NCBI GenBank assembly: GCA_035528995.1 | Contig: DATKXO010000371.1 | Span: 1 to 6,529 of the forward strand | Length of the DNA stretch: 6,529 nucleotides | Reading direction: 5' to 3' | From: DATKXO01 sp035528995 | GTDB lineage: Bacteria; Planctomycetota; Phycisphaerae; UBA1845 | Part shown: positions 1 through 5,010 of the stretch, piece after piece | Numbering within the stretch: position 1 is the stretch's first letter | How the letters are laid out: every line of letters begins with the position of its first letter | The notes under the pieces: model-generated | What the model was told of the DNA's origin: nothing | Seen by the model: only the letters and a program-made list of their open reading frames with translations | Databases searched by the model: none | Translations under genes and position numbers: made by a program

Positions 1-1313
1 AGGCCGTCCTTGGCCACCAGGGGGAAGACGGCCGCCTTGATGGGTGCGAGGCGGGGGTGGAACTTCATGAACTCGGGGCTGGCGCGGTTTTCGTCGACGG
101 TGTAGGCCTCGGTGATGAAGGCGAGGACGCTTCGGTCGACGCCGCCGGAGGGTTCGATGACGTAGGGGACGAAGCGTTCCTTGCGCTCGGGGTCGAAGTA
201 GGTGAGGTCCTTGCCGCTCTTGTCGATGTGGGCCTTGAGGTCGAAGTCGGTTCGGTTGGCGATGCCCTCGAGTTCGCTCATGCCGAAGGGGAAGTCGTAC
301 TCGACGTCGGCGCAGCCCTTGGCGTAGTGGGCCATCTCGTCGGGATCGTGGTTGCGCAGGCGGAGCTTCTCGCTTTGCAGGCCGAGGCCGACGTACCACT
401 GGTGGCGCAGGTCTCGCCAGAACTCGTACCAGAGGTCGGCTTCGGAGGGGTGGCAGAAGAACTCGATCTCGTATTGCTCGAACTCGCGGGAGCGGAAGGT
501 GTAGTTACGCGGGTTGATCTCGTTTCGGAAGCTCTTACCGATCTGGGCGATGCCGAGTGGGAGCTTGACGCGGCTGGTGTCGAGGACGTTTCGGAAGTTG
601 ACGAAGATGCCTTGGGCGGTCTCGGGGCGGAGGTAGGCAATGGCGGAGGCGTCCTGGAGCGCGCCGACGTAGGTCTGGAACATGAGGTTGAAGGCGCGCG
701 GCTCGGTCAGCGTCCCGACCTCGCTTGCACCTGGCCCCAGCGTTGCGGCCCTCTCGTAGTCTTTGAGGGCGGTGAACGGAATCGGGTCCGGCGTGAATTC
801 AAGTTCAAGATCCTTCTTGCTGAAGGCGGCCTCAAGCAGTCGAAAGAAGCGCTTGTGATGCTTCCGGTCCACAAACAACTGCTCAAAGTCCCGCTCGTCC
901 AAGAAGGCGACGAAGCCGACGTGTTCCCGCTGCTCTTCCTCCTCATCAACGACTTGGCGAACCCGATAGCAGCGAAGCTGGTCCGCGCGATGGCGAGCCT
1001 TGGTCTCGCGGCAGTCGACCATGGGGTCGCTGAAGCCGCCTATGTGGCCGGAGGCTTCCCAGACCTTGGGGTTCATGATGATGGAGCAGTCGAGGCCGAC
1101 CATCTGGTAGGTTCGGGCGTCGGGTCCGGGTGGCGGGTTGCGGACCATGTCGTGCCACCAAGCGTCCTTGACGTTTCGTTTGAGCTCGGTGCCGAGGGGT
1201 CCGTAGTCCCAGAATCCGCCGATGCCGCCGTAGATCTCGCTGCTGCCGAAGATGAAGCCTCGCCTGCGACAGAGGGCGACGATCTTGTCCATCATGCCTG
1301 GCGAAACAGCCAT
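1..1313 (-). CDS. glyS: Glycyl-tRNA synthetase, dimeric (alpha2) type, C-terminus cut by window edge
   Basis: Cytoplasmic class II aminoacyl-tRNA synthetase that charges tRNA-Gly with glycine using ATP. Conceptual translation from ATG at 1313 is open for 437 codons to the window edge. Residues 34-48 hold the FWDYGPLGTELKRNV segment near motif 1. LRPETAQGIFVNF lies at 228-240. Motif 2 carries FRNE at 262-265 followed by NPRNYTFRSREFEQYEIEFF. Motif 3 is EPSGGVDR at 387-394. These identify the single-chain eukaryotic/Gram-positive type, not the alpha/beta GlyQ+GlyS form. The anticodon-binding domain is mostly outside the window. The ATG at 1313 is preferred over the ATGs at codons 7 and 8 because AAGGAG (1324-1319) sits 5 nt upstream. 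The insertion between motifs 1 and 2 (residues about 101-203) lacks the Cys pairs common in bacterial relatives and uses different codons from the rest. The gene is transcribed divergently from the 1930-3273 operon. Confidence 0.96.
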   Translation of the reverse strand, partial: MAVSPGMMDKIVALCRRRGFIFGSSEIYGGIGGFWDYGPLGTELKRNVKDAWWHDMVRNPPPGPDARTYQMVGLDCSIIMNPKVWEASGHIGGFSDPMVDCRETKARHRADQLRCYRVRQVVDEEEEQREHVGFVAFLDERDFEQLFVDRKHHKRFFRLLEAAFSKKDLELEFTPDPIPFTALKDYERAATLGPGASEVGTLTEPRAFNLMFQTYVGALQDASAIAYLRPETAQGIFVNFRNVLDTSRVKLPLGIAQIGKSFRNEINPRNYTFRSREFEQYEIEFFCHPSEADLWYEFWRDLRHQWYVGLGLQSEKLRLRNHDPDEMAHYAKGCADVEYDFPFGMSELEGIANRTDFDLKAHIDKSGKDLTYFDPERKERFVPYVIEPSGGVDRSVLAFITEAYTVDENRASPEFMKFHPRLAPIKAAVFPLVAKDG

Positions 1314-1318
1314 GCGTT

Positions 1319-1324
1319 CTCCTT
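1319..1324 (-). promoter_or_regulatory. Ribosome binding site of glycyl-tRNA synthetase
   Basis: AAGGAG on the minus strand lies 5 nt before the ATG at 1313. It is one of the few strong Shine-Dalgarno matches in the window, and it decides between the three in-frame ATGs near the N-terminus. Confidence 0.8.
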
Positions 1325-1390
1325 CCGTGGTGCGGGTCTGTCGGCCCGCGGGACGCGTGCGCCGTGAGGTTCCGGTAACCGCCGGCCCGC

Positions 1391-1447
1391 GTGCGCGGAA
1401 AGCGCGCTTTTACCACAACATCAGCCGCTGAAAAAGCGGGTTGTTGT
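1391..1447. other. Two adjacent hairpins in the glycyl-tRNA synthetase leader/upstream region
   Basis: First hairpin: GTGCGC (1391-1396) pairs with GCGCGC (1402-1407) around a GGAAA loop, with one G-T wobble, and is followed on the plus strand by TTTT. Second hairpin: CCGCT (1425-1429) pairs with AGCGG (1435-1439) around GAAAA. The second is extended by ACAACA (1415-1420) pairing with TGTTGT (1442-1447) across a small asymmetric internal loop. These could form in the mRNA leader or mark a repeat remnant. No T-box or known riboswitch signature was recognised. Confidence 0.4.
1407..1434 (-). promoter_or_regulatory. Weak candidate promoter for glycyl-tRNA synthetase
   Basis: On the minus strand TTTTCA (1434-1429) and TAAAAG (1412-1407) are separated by 16 nt, each matching four of six sigma70 consensus bases. 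This would give a leader of about 85-90 nt. The -35 box overlaps the loop of the hairpin at 1425-1439. It is the best pair I found upstream of the gene, but such matches occur by chance. Confidence 0.25.
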
Positions 1448-1474
1448 TGGCGAAACGAAACAGCGCAATTCTTT

Positions 1475-1501
1475 GGCCCACCGGAGGTTAGCTCGTGGGC
1501 C
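1475..1501. other. Strong isolated hairpin in the divergent intergenic region
   Basis: GGCCCAC (1475-1481) pairs perfectly with GTGGGCC (1495-1501). Inside it GAG (1484-1486) pairs with CTC (1492-1494) around a GTTAG loop, leaving a 2-nt CG bulge. No T-run follows on either strand, so it is not a standard intrinsic terminator. The 1440-1690 stretch around it has no supported gene. Confidence 0.5.
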
Positions 1502-1566
1502 CGACGGGGGCGCCTCTTGGGGTCATCACGTCCTTACAGGCCGGAAAGATTCCCCAGGCTCACACG

Positions 1567-1594
1567 TTCATAAGTCGCTTTCTGGGAATAGATT
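1567..1594 (+). promoter_or_regulatory. Weak candidate promoter for the small ORF at 1696
   Basis: TTCATA (1567-1572) and TAGATT (1589-1594) are separated by 16 nt, with partial matches to the sigma70 -35 and -10 boxes. It lies about 100 nt before the candidate small ORF. It is listed only because a terminator-like hairpin after that ORF suggests a plus-strand transcript here. Confidence 0.2.
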
Positions 1595-1695
1595 AAGGCA
1601 GCTATTCGGCTCGGAGTCGGCAATGCTGCGTCGGTCGCCGCTTTGCCATGTTTCGGACGGGGGAATCCGAGCCAGCCCAAGGAGGCGAACGCAGG

Positions 1696-1782
1696 ATGAC
1701 TCGAGCACGCATATATTGGTTCTTCCGCCGGAAGGCCAAGATCGTGCTTCTGACCGCGCTGACCTACGCGGCGCTCTGCTAG
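1696..1782 (+). CDS. Possible 28-residue membrane peptide
   Basis: ATG at 1696 follows AAGGAGG (1679-1685) with a 10-nt spacer, the longest Shine-Dalgarno match on the plus strand. The ORF ends at TAG 1780-1782. The peptide has a basic N-terminal half (MTRARIYWFFRRKAK) and a hydrophobic C-terminal half (IVLLTALTYAALC), ending in a cysteine. That layout fits a small membrane-inserted peptide with its N-terminus in the cytoplasm. A terminator-like hairpin starts 46 nt after the stop. I do not recognise a family. Its small size means the ORF alone is weak evidence; the ribosome binding site and terminator are what make it plausible. The surrounding sequence has no other convincing gene. Confidence 0.4.
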   Translation: MTRARIYWFFRRKAKIVLLTALTYAALC

Positions 1783-1827
1783 GGGAGAGCAAGAACACCA
1801 CGGGGGAAGCGGTTGGGGGTGGTCGGG

Positions 1828-1859
1828 CTCGCGGGGCGTAACCCGTCGAGTCCGTTTTT
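1828..1859 (+). terminator. Candidate intrinsic terminator after the small ORF
   Basis: CTCGCGGG (1828-1835) pairs with CCCG and CGAG (1842-1845, 1847-1850), with one bulged T and a GCGTAA loop. TTTTT follows at 1855-1859, and a second run of six Ts lies about 10 nt further on. The 4-nt gap between stem and T-run makes it imperfect. It would end plus-strand transcription before the 1930 operon. Confidence 0.45.
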
Positions 1860-1929
1860 GCGCGCTGCGGTTTTTTATCGGGCCATCCTCTCGGTTGCGG
1901 AGCACCCCTGACCGGGCGACGATGTCTTC

Positions 1930-2487
1930 GTGGCCGAGTTCCTGAAACAGATTCCATTGGTCGTATGGTTTGGGTGTGCGGCGATCGGTGTGGCCGCGAT
2001 TCGGTACGCGATGCTGCTGGTGCAGCGGTCGCGGCGGGCGGCGGCGTCGCGGGAGGCGCTGCGTCGACTGGGGCAGGTCGTCGAGGCGCTGCGGGCTTAC
2101 GCAGTGGCCCACGACGGGGCGCTGCCGAAGTCGATCGGGGGCGTGGCGCCGGATTGGGAGAGGCAGTTTGTCTATCGGCCGGTGCCGGGGACCACGTTCG
2201 ACGGGCGGTTGATCGTGGTCTATGATCGGGGTGCGCCGCACGCTCTGGTGGCGTTTCCGATGCTGCGGGCCGGGCGAGCGGCCGTGACGCTGGGTGGCAA
2301 GACGCTGGTGCTCAGCGAGGAGCAGCTTGAGAAATTGTTGGCGGCCGACAATGGGCTGCGGGTGGCGTGCGGTCTGGAACCGGTCGATCTGGTGGACAGC
2401 CAGGCGGCGATGGGCGCCAACGATTCCCGAACTACCGGGGCGGTGGAGACGCGTGCCGGTAAGCAGGCGATGAGCGACGATGAGTGA
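1930..2487 (+). CDS. Membrane-anchored pseudopilin-like protein
   Basis: 185-residue protein of unproven function. Residues 8-24 form one hydrophobic segment followed by a basic stretch (R25, R33, R35, R36), predicting an N-terminal membrane anchor. The segment LRRLGQVVEALRAYAVAHDGALPKSI (44-69, split here by family resemblance) recalls the start of the periplasmic domain of planctomycete type II pseudopilin-like proteins. VTLGGKTLVLSEEQLEKLL (119-137) recalls their 'DGHVEFLTEEE' ending. The usual prepilin peptidase site (G before FTLIE) is absent, so processing and assembly like a pilin are unlikely. The in-frame TGA at 1909-1911 leaves GTG 1930 as the only reasonable start that keeps the membrane segment; no good Shine-Dalgarno site is seen. 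It overlaps the next gene by 8 nt and leads the three-gene operon. Confidence 0.8.
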   Translation: MAEFLKQIPLVVWFGCAAIGVAAIRYAMLLVQRSRRAAASREALRRLGQVVEALRAYAVAHDGALPKSIGGVAPDWERQFVYRPVPGTTFDGRLIVVYDRGAPHALVAFPMLRAGRAAVTLGGKTLVLSEEQLEKLLAADNGLRVACGLEPVDLVDSQAAMGANDSRTTGAVETRAGKQAMSDDE

Positions 2488-2489
2488 CG
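2470..2489 (+). repeat. 10-bp near-perfect tandem duplication at a gene junction
   Basis: ATGAGCGACG (2470-2479) is followed directly by ATGAGTGACG (2480-2489), differing at one base. The first copy is read in the upstream gene's frame and gives its C-terminal MSDDE. The second begins the next gene, which also starts MSDDE, in a different frame. Confidence 0.75.
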
Positions 2490-2692
2490 ACGAACTTCAG
2501 GATCGGACCTGCCGCTGCTGCGGGCGGGGCTACAAGTATCCGGTGCCGAAGAGTTCGGCCACGCGCTTCCATTGTGAACGATGCGTCGGGCTGGATGCGG
2601 AGGTGCGGGCGCTGTTCGAGCACTTCAACAAGCGGGTCCGGCGTTTGACGGCGGAGGTCGAGAAGCTCAAGCGAGGCGGCGAGGCGAGCTGA
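2480..2692 (+). CDS. Small zinc-ribbon protein with C-terminal coiled coil
   Basis: 70-residue protein not assigned to a named family. C11-x2-C14 and C32-x2-C35 (CRCCG and HCERC) form a likely zinc ribbon with a 17-residue spacer holding a YKYPVPKSSATRF stretch. Residues 38-65 are charged and helical with heptad-like hydrophobics (V42, L45, F49, V53, L56, V60, L63), suggesting a coiled coil for dimerisation or partner binding. An extra Cys at 13 sits inside the first pair. The start overlaps the upstream gene by 8 nt and the stop TGA overlaps the next ATG in TGATG, so translation is probably coupled on both sides. A nucleic-acid-binding or metal-sensing adaptor role is possible but unproven. 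Confidence 0.8.
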   Translation: MSDDELQDRTCRCCGRGYKYPVPKSSATRFHCERCVGLDAEVRALFEHFNKRVRRLTAEVEKLKRGGEAS

Positions 2693-3273
2693 TGCCGACG
2701 GAGGACTGGGCGACCGGGCGGCGGGGGTTCTTCCGGGACGGTCTGGCCCGGATCATCGGCCCGCTGGCGGATTACCTGGACAAGCACATGGCGGAGCCGA
2801 CGCGGCGGTTGCGGCTGCGTCCGCCCGGGGCGATTGCCGAGGACGAGTTTCTGGACACGTGCACTCGGTGCGGGGTGTGCGTGGAGGTCTGTCCGGTCCA
2901 TGCGATCCGGCCGCAGCCGACCGGCGATCATCCATCATCGGGCACGCCGTGGATCAATCCGAACGCGGCGGCGTGTGTGCTGTGCGAGGGGTTGGTCTGC
3001 ACGCACGAATGCCCCAGCGGGGCGCTTCTTCCGCTGGACAAGCCGCAGGACGTGGCCATGGGTCTGGCCCGGGTCCACCCGGCCCTGTGCGTGCGGCTGG
3101 ACGGCGAGGACTGCACGATCTGCGTAGACAAGTGCCCGTTGGGGAGCGAGGCCCTGAAGTTGACCGGGATGCGACCGCCGAAGGTGATGGACCCCGGGTG
3201 CGTCGGCTGCGGGGTCTGCCAGCTCTACTGCCCGACCAGCCCGAAAGCGATCCTGGTCCGTCCGGGCGTGTAG
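2692..3273 (+). CDS. Four-cluster [4Fe-4S] ferredoxin, MauM/NapG-like
   Basis: 193-residue iron-sulfur protein likely to carry electrons. Four cysteine groups are visible: C57/C60/C63/C67 (CTRCGVCVEVCP), C95/C98/C103/C107, C133/C141/C144/C148, and C170/C173/C176/C180 (CVGCGVCQLYCP). The order and spacing resemble MauM and NapG, which support methylamine dehydrogenase and periplasmic nitrate reductase. Neither system, nor a NapH partner, is in the window. Residues 10-15 read RRGFFR, like a twin-arginine motif, but the following ARIIGPLADYLDKH is not a good hydrophobic core, so export is uncertain. ATG 2692 is preferred because it overlaps the preceding stop in TGATG and begins the family's conserved part; the in-frame ATG at 2581 would give an unrelated 37-residue extension lying over the zinc-ribbon gene. 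Confidence 0.9.
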   Translation: MPTEDWATGRRGFFRDGLARIIGPLADYLDKHMAEPTRRLRLRPPGAIAEDEFLDTCTRCGVCVEVCPVHAIRPQPTGDHPSSGTPWINPNAAACVLCEGLVCTHECPSGALLPLDKPQDVAMGLARVHPALCVRLDGEDCTICVDKCPLGSEALKLTGMRPPKVMDPGCVGCGVCQLYCPTSPKAILVRPGV

Positions 3274-3328
3274 CTCATCGCACCAGTCGGGGCGAGGACC
3301 GCCGAGTGGGTGTCTCTCAGCCGACGCA

Positions 3329-3378
3329 AGCCGCGCGAACTCCCGACGCCGTCGGGACGGGTTCCGTTCTCGGCTCGT
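3329..3378. repeat. Nested palindrome A downstream of the ferredoxin gene
   Basis: Core hairpin CCCGAC (3342-3347), loop GCC, GTCGGG (3351-3356). Around it GAAC (3337-3340) can pair with GTTC (3361-3364), and AGCCG (3329-3333) with CGGCT (3371-3375). Its ends, CCGCGCGAACT (3331-3341) and CGGCTCGT (3371-3378), recur in the same order at 5048-5058 and 5067-5074 around a different core. This suggests a dispersed repeat family. Confidence 0.6.
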
Positions 3379-3393
3379 GAACCGGTGGTAGGT

Positions 3394-3483
3394 GGGTGCC
3401 ACTGGCAGCTTGCCTGCCAGTGTATGTGCTCCACACGCCCACGAGAGAGACCGCACGGGCGGACAAGCCGCCCGTGGCACCCC
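3394..3483. repeat. BIME-like composite palindrome (two inverted REP-like units)
   Basis: Outer arms GGGTGCCAC (3394-3402) and GTGGCACCC (3474-3482) are perfect inverted repeats. Inside them are two 9-bp hairpins. One is CACTGGCAG (3400-3408), loop CTTGC, CTGCCAGTG (3414-3422). The other is CACGGGCGG (3454-3462), loop ACAAG, CCGCCCGTG (3468-3476). A small TGTG/CACA hairpin lies between them (3425-3435). The right unit read in reverse aligns with the left unit, including the central CTTG, so the element is two diverged copies of one unit facing each other. This is the layout of bacterial interspersed mosaic elements. Confidence 0.75.
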
Positions 3484-3542
3484 AAACCGAATGCCGCGGG
3501 AAGTGTCACGGGCCCGTATCAGTCCGCCGGTCGTGGCCGCAG

Positions 3543-3571
3543 TTGCCGGGCTGCCGGGTTGGGCTTATCAT
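3543..3571 (+). promoter_or_regulatory. Sigma70-like promoter of metK
   Basis: TTGCCG (3543-3548) and TATCAT (3566-3571) are separated by exactly 17 nt, matching four and five of six consensus bases. Transcription would start near 3578, giving a leader of about 50 nt before the GTG at 3631. It is the best promoter match in the window. Confidence 0.6.
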
Positions 3572-3582
3572 GGGCGGTTGTT

Positions 3583-3624
3583 TTACGTGACTTGGACAGG
3601 GCAGTACGTCTCGAGCGTAAGGAG
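3583..3624 (+). promoter_or_regulatory. metK leader with ribosome binding site and competing short stems
   Basis: AAGGAG (3619-3624) lies 6 nt before GTG 3631 and fixes the metK start. CGTA(A) at 3616-3620 touches this site and can pair either with TACG at 3605-3608 (7-nt loop) or with TTACG at 3583-3587. The ribosome binding site is certain; the structural switch is only a possibility. No known SAM riboswitch consensus was recognised, and the leader is short for SAM-I. Confidence 0.5.
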
Positions 3625-3630
3625 TTGGCG

Positions 3631-4860
3631 GTGGCTTCGACGAACAATCGGCAGACCGGTCCGTTCACCTCGGAATCCGTCTCGATGGGGCACCCGGACA
3701 AGGTGTGCGACCAGATTTCGGACGCCATCCTGGACAGCCTGCTGGAGCACGACCCACAGGCCAGAACGGCTATCGAAACGCTGGTTACGACGGGTCTGGT
3801 GGTGATCGCCGGGGAGGTGACGGTACACAGCGACGGGGCCGAGAGGGCTCTGGGACGCGCCGAGGAGACCGCCCGTGAGACGATTCGCAGGATCGGCTAC
3901 GACGACCCCGAGTCCGGCTTCGACTACCGCAGTTGCGCCGTGATCCGAACGCTGCACTCCCAGTCCGAGGACATCAGCCAGGGCGTGAGCGAGGGCAGGG
4001 GGCTGCACGGCGAACAAGGGGCGGGTGACCAGGGGCTGATGTTCGGCTTCGCCTGCAACGAGACCAAGGCGCTGATGCCGCTGCCCATCCACCTGTCACA
4101 CCGGATGATGGAGCAACTGGCCGATCTCCGCGAGTCCGGGGCGATCAAATGGCTTCGCCCGGATTCGAAGGGCCAGGTGACGGTGCAGTACGAGAACGGC
4201 GTGCCGACCGCGATCACGACGGTGGTGCTGAGCACACAGCACACCGAAGAGGCGACGGACCCGAAGACGCACAACCTATCGGACAGGGCCACCCGTGAGA
4301 TCATCGAGAAGGCGATCAAGCCGGTGATCATGCGGGAGTGCGAGCAGCTCTGGTCGGACTCGATTTGCTTCCACATCAACCCCACCGGTCGGTTCGTCAT
4401 CGGTGGACCGCACGGGGACTCCGGGGTGACGGGTCGGAAGATCATCGTGGACACGTACGGTGGCCGAGGCCGGCACGGCGGCGGCGCGTTCAGCGGCAAG
4501 GACCCGTCGAAGGTCGACCGGTCGGCGAGCTACATGGCCCGGTACATCGCCAAGAACATCGTGGCGGCCGGACTGGCCGAGGAGTGCGAGGTGCAGTTGG
4601 CCTACGCCATCGGGGTGGCCGATCCGGTCAGTGTGCTGGTGGACACGTTCGGCACGGGTCGGGTGGCGGACTCGAAACTGAATGAAGCGGTTGGCAAAGT
4701 CTTCCCGCTGAAGCCGCGCGGCATCATCAAGCATCTGGACCTGTTGCACCCGATCTACCTGGAGACGGCCCGGAACGGTCACTTCGGGCGAGAGCTGCCC
4801 ACGTTCACGTGGGAGCGGACGGACCAGGTGGACGAACTCCGCGGCAAGGTGGGCATGTAG
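3631..4860 (+). CDS. metK: S-adenosylmethionine synthetase (methionine adenosyltransferase)
   Basis: Cytoplasmic enzyme that makes S-adenosylmethionine from methionine and ATP, releasing phosphate and pyrophosphate. At 409 residues it is slightly longer than the E. coli enzyme (384). Family signatures are present: GHPDK at 20-24 in the N-terminal ATP/Mg site, GAGDQG at 130-135, and the glycine-rich GGGAFSGKD loop at 283-291. GPHGDSGVTGRKIIVDTYGG precedes that last loop. The protein appears complete and intact. GTG 3631 is chosen because AAGGAG lies 6 nt before it and the N-terminus then reaches FTSESVSMGHPDK at the usual distance. The reading frame stays open upstream to 3310, but that part runs through palindromic repeats and the promoter and is not family-like. 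It has its own promoter and a terminator-like hairpin 8 nt after the stop, so it is probably monocistronic. Confidence 0.98.
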   Translation: MASTNNRQTGPFTSESVSMGHPDKVCDQISDAILDSLLEHDPQARTAIETLVTTGLVVIAGEVTVHSDGAERALGRAEETARETIRRIGYDDPESGFDYRSCAVIRTLHSQSEDISQGVSEGRGLHGEQGAGDQGLMFGFACNETKALMPLPIHLSHRMMEQLADLRESGAIKWLRPDSKGQVTVQYENGVPTAITTVVLSTQHTEEATDPKTHNLSDRATREIIEKAIKPVIMRECEQLWSDSICFHINPTGRFVIGGPHGDSGVTGRKIIVDTYGGRGRHGGGAFSGKDPSKVDRSASYMARYIAKNIVAAGLAEECEVQLAYAIGVADPVSVLVDTFGTGRVADSKLNEAVGKVFPLKPRGIIKHLDLLHPIYLETARNGHFGRELPTFTWERTDQVDELRGKVGM

Positions 4861-4868
4861 GTTCACCC

Positions 4869-4896
4869 GGCGGCAGCCGCGCCGCCCCCCCTTTTT
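4869..4896 (+). terminator. Candidate intrinsic terminator of metK
   Basis: GGCGGC (4869-4874) pairs with GCCGCC (4881-4886) around a 6-nt loop. Five Cs and then TTTTT (4892-4896) follow. It begins 8 nt after the metK stop. The C-run between stem and T-run is unusual, but position and composition fit termination. Confidence 0.6.
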
Positions 4897-4962
4897 GCCT
4901 GCACCATCGACGGACGGAATACGACCCGACTCGGTCGGCGAGCGCTGGTTGTGCGTGGCATC

Positions 4963-4987
4963 GGGTGGCACTGCCGGGCTGCGGGCG
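4963..4987. repeat. Possible degenerate copy of the GTGCCAC palindrome unit
   Basis: GGGTGGCACTGCCGGGCTG resembles the left unit at 3394-3413, which begins GGGTGCCACTGGCAGCTTG. No intact second arm follows, so if related it is a decayed remnant. Confidence 0.25.
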
Positions 4988-5010
4988 TCATACCGTTTAC
5001 GTTTTGTTCA

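Noticed and set aside
57..1367. 436-codon plus-strand open frame opposite the glycyl-tRNA synthetase
   Set aside because: It is the antisense shadow of a gene with clear class II synthetase motifs; its Val/Glu/Ala-rich repetitive translation is typical of antisense frames in GC-rich genes.
1314..1690. tRNA gene or T-box in the glycyl-tRNA synthetase leader
   Set aside because: No cloverleaf with a GTTC-type T-loop and no GGTGGNACCGCG antiterminator motif could be found on either strand.
1534..2241. 235-codon minus-strand open frame
   Set aside because: Arg/Pro-rich low-complexity translation that runs antisense through the pseudopilin-like gene and across the intergenic region; no domain recognised.
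2581..2691. N-terminal extension of the ferredoxin frame
   Set aside because: It overlaps the zinc-ribbon gene entirely and encodes Gly/Arg-rich shadow sequence; ATG 2692 in TGATG is the better start.
3394..3483. CRISPR array
   Set aside because: The repeated units face each other, differ in sequence, and number only two; there is no regular repeat-spacer pattern and no cas gene.
3310..3630. Upstream open extension of metK by 107 codons
   Set aside because: The extension reads through two palindromic repeats and the promoter, has no family-like residues, and a GTG with a proper ribosome binding site gives the normal N-terminus.
3484..3630. SAM riboswitch before metK
   Set aside because: I looked for SAM-I, SAM-II and SAM/SAH-like conserved cores and saw none; the predicted leader is only about 50 nt.
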